64,000 nt of DNA from an uncultured Acidimicrobiales bacterium (lineage in GTDB: Bacteria > Actinomycetota > Acidimicrobiia > Acidimicrobiales > Aldehydirespiratoraceae): positions 1-64,000 of the forward strand of contig CATOTC010000001.1 of the NCBI GenBank assembly GCA_951812975.1. The letters are read 5' to 3'. Positions within the stretch are counted from its first letter, which is position 1; each line of letters opens with the position of its first letter. Of this stretch, positions 62,454-64,000 are shown one piece after another. Under the pieces are notes generated by a model that was not told where the DNA came from, made no database searches, and worked only from the letters and a program-made list of their open reading frames with translations. Position numbers and translations under genes: made by a program.

Positions 62454-63091
62454 GGTGGGTCACCAACTCAACGTTGGTCATCATGCTCCTTGTCGCCGCT
62501 TGCGCAGTTCCCACTGACGGGCCGGCGTCGGAGATCTCCGCTGACGACCTGCCCGAGAACCTTCGACCGGGCTACACCACGACCACGACCACCGCGCCCG
62601 TGGTCCCCACCGAGCCTGCCGTCTTCTATCTGATCGACCAGGTTGAATCGATCGTGGTTCCGGTCCTCAGAGAGATCCGAACGTTCACCACCAACGCGGG
62701 ACGGCTGCGGCCGCTATTTGACGAGTTCCGCAGCGAGGAGGAGCGGAATGCGGGCTTTGTGAACCAGTTGCTCGAGTTCGAGTTGTTGAGCGCAACCCGG
62801 GACCGGGACCTCTTGACGATAAACATCACTCAGGACGACCCCGAAGCGGACGTGAGTCCGATTCTGCTTGAAGCCGTGGCCCAACTCGTCTGGACCGCGA
62901 CGGAGCCCGACAACGTCAACCGGGTCCGAGTATTGATCGATTCTCAGCGCCAAGCACTCCCGACCAGCGCCGAGACCACTGACGAGGACCAAACGGTCGA
63001 CCGCAGCAACTACGCTTCCTTCAACCCCGAATCTCAAGCTCAAGGTGAGCCTGAGTCTGGAGATGGAGATCCAGATGACGTAGAGGGTTAA
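62450..63091 (+). CDS. Lipoprotein with GerMN-like domain (LpqB-type)
   Basis: A 213-residue lipoprotein: signal peptide with lipobox VAAC, giving Cys18 as the acylated residue. A Thr-rich spacer (TTTTTTAP) follows, then a domain like GerMN (AVFYLIDQV, VVPVLREI, and LEAVAQLVWTATEPDNVNRVRVLID at about 137-161). GerMN domains occur in LpqB, the partner of MtrB. It lacks the C-terminal beta-propeller of full LpqB, so it is a short version. The C-terminus is acidic and disordered. The GTG overlaps the kinase stop. Confidence 0.75.
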   Translation: MRWVTNSTLVIMLLVAACAVPTDGPASEISADDLPENLRPGYTTTTTTAPVVPTEPAVFYLIDQVESIVVPVLREIRTFTTNAGRLRPLFDEFRSEEERNAGFVNQLLEFELLSATRDRDLLTINITQDDPEADVSPILLEAVAQLVWTATEPDNVNRVRVLIDSQRQALPTSAETTDEDQTVDRSNYASFNPESQAQGEPESGDGDPDDVEG

Positions 63092-63124
63092 GCCTTTGTT
63101 CGCAGTTCCGCTTCACCGAACAGT

Positions 63125-64000
63125 TCAAGGGAAGAATGTGCGAGCCACTTCCAGCAGATCCGGGTCCGCGTATTTCAGCGTCGAGACACACTCATCTAGA
63201 CGCCTCCGGACGACCTTGTTGTTAATGAAAGCAACCATCGTCCCGAAGTCACCTTCGTGCGCCGCACTCATGGCGGCAACCCCGTACCAAGTGGAAAGCA
63301 CTCTGTCCAGCGCGGAGGGGGTGCCACCACGCTGGACATGTCCAAGCACGGTGACCCGCGTCTCAAAACCAGTACGTTGTTCGATCTCCTCAGCCACAAC
63401 GTTGCAGATTCCACCGAGTCTGGCGTGTCCGTATTCGTCGATGGTCGGCTCGGCTACCTCAAGCGTTCCAGGTACAGGAACTGCTCCCTCCGCAACTACC
63501 ACTATCGAGGAGAAGCGCCCTCGCCGATGCCTTCTCCTGAGGGACTCACAAATCGCGCCTATATCAAACGGCACCTCTGGAACCAGCACTATCGTGGCGC
63601 CACCGGCGATCCCGGCCCAGGTGGCTATGTGCCCCACATGACGGCCCATCACCTCAACAACAATCACTCGATCATGGGACTCTGCTGTGGTGTGAAGTCG
63701 GTCGATCGCATCAGTCGCAGTCTGTACCGCGGTGTCGAAACCGAAGGTCCGCTCCGTCCCGTCGATGTCGTTGTCGATGGTCTTGGGTACACCAACCAAA
63801 GGTACGCCATCGGCGTAGATTCGAGAGGCAGCCGAGAGCGTCCCCTCTCCTCCGATGACGATCAGCGCATCAACGCAGTGTCGGGCCATGGTGGCTTTCA
63901 CCCGCTCAACCCCGTCATCAAACATGTAGGGCTGGTAGCGACTCGTCCCCAGAACGGTGCCTCCGCGGGTCAGAAGTCCTCGGCAAGCCTCAACATCGAG
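63125..64000 (-). CDS. pfkA: 6-phosphofructokinase, N-terminus beyond the right edge
   Basis: The 3' portion of a phosphofructokinase; the frame is open to the window edge (reading RGLLTRGGTVLGTSR upstream of the first internal ATG), so the start is outside. PfkA motifs are clear: IGGEGTLSAA, PKTIDNDIDGTERTFGFDTAV (e.g. PKTIDNDI), VEVMGRHVGHIA and VLGHVQRGG. The GGEGT loop has Gly where pyrophosphate-dependent enzymes have Asp, which favours ATP use in the group III PFKs of Actinomycetota. It converges on the lipoprotein gene with 33 bp between stops. Confidence 0.93.
   Translation of the reverse strand, partial: LDVEACRGLLTRGGTVLGTSRYQPYMFDDGVERVKATMARHCVDALIVIGGEGTLSAASRIYADGVPLVGVPKTIDNDIDGTERTFGFDTAVQTATDAIDRLHTTAESHDRVIVVEVMGRHVGHIATWAGIAGGATIVLVPEVPFDIGAICESLRRRHRRGRFSSIVVVAEGAVPVPGTLEVAEPTIDEYGHARLGGICNVVAEEIEQRTGFETRVTVLGHVQRGGTPSALDRVLSTWYGVAAMSAAHEGDFGTMVAFINNKVVRRRLDECVSTLKYADPDLLEVARTFFP

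Overview
The window is a gene-dense, high-GC bacterial chromosome segment. Several markers point to Actinomycetota: a mycothiol synthase (mshD), a Bpa/PafE-type proteasome activator, an MtrA-MtrB-LpqB-like regulatory trio, DivIVA and SepF next to ftsZ, DUF3040, and a MoxR/DUF58/transglutaminase operon. A deep-branching, non-mycelial lineage such as Acidimicrobiia is my inference from gene order and divergence, not a demonstrated placement. Start codons are often GTG or TTG, and many adjacent genes overlap by 4 nt (ATGA, GTGA or TTGA), which suggests translational coupling.

Layout. (1) 1-6.3 kb: the end of an amidase gene, a GroES-like gene, then hisD-hisC-hisB-hisH-hisA-hisF on the minus strand (hisG, hisE and hisI are not here). 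(2) 6.3-9.2 kb: a small unknown ORF, nth, mshD, menG/ubiE and a VOC-fold gene. (3) 9.2-10.9 kb: the only clearly accessory stretch. It holds a secreted chymotrypsin-like protease whose signal peptide is in a different frame, a small membrane-anchored unknown, and a tyrosine-recombinase fragment. (4) 10.9-22.8 kb, minus strand: a purSL fusion, purQ, purC, a repeat-bearing gap, then purE-purK-purF-purD-purM-purN-menA. Together these cover PRPP to SAICAR; purB and purH are elsewhere. The purN/menA junction carries a 73-bp tandem duplication. (5) 22.8-31.9 kb: an SCP2-type thiolase with its DUF35 partner, a nitroreductase, an unknown gene, dnaE, the proteasome activator, a phosphodiesterase-like gene and a divergent Rrf2 regulator.

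(6) 32-51.5 kb, minus strand: a division and cell-wall (dcw) cluster transcribed mraZ-rsmH-ftsL-ftsI-murE-mraY-murD-ftsW-murG-murC-murB-ftsQ-ftsZ-pgeF-yggS-sepF-divIVA, then a DksA-like gene and rluD. murF is missing between murE and mraY. The genes upstream of ftsQ are almost all coupled by 4-nt overlaps, and the AT-rich mraZ leader carries short direct repeats. (7) 51.7-54 kb: a lipoate-ligase-like protein, an HNH endonuclease, a small membrane protein and a ROK protein lacking the zinc-binding cysteines. (8) 54-64 kb: a MoxR-DUF58-transglutaminase operon, DUF3040, a polyprenol-phosphate-mannose-synthase-like GT2, a small membrane protein, the MtrAB-LpqB-like operon, and a phosphofructokinase cut by the right edge.

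Most of the window is core metabolism and cell-envelope biogenesis. I found no CRISPR array, rRNA, tRNA or intact mobile element, and no convincing new defence or biosynthetic system. The most informative oddities are the 73-bp duplication that preserves the menA ribosome-binding site, the frame-split protease in the small island, the duplicated PurS-like domain fused to PurL, the dcw cluster without murF, the cysteine-poor DksA-like protein with a histone-like tail, and a nitroreductase that may start at CTG.
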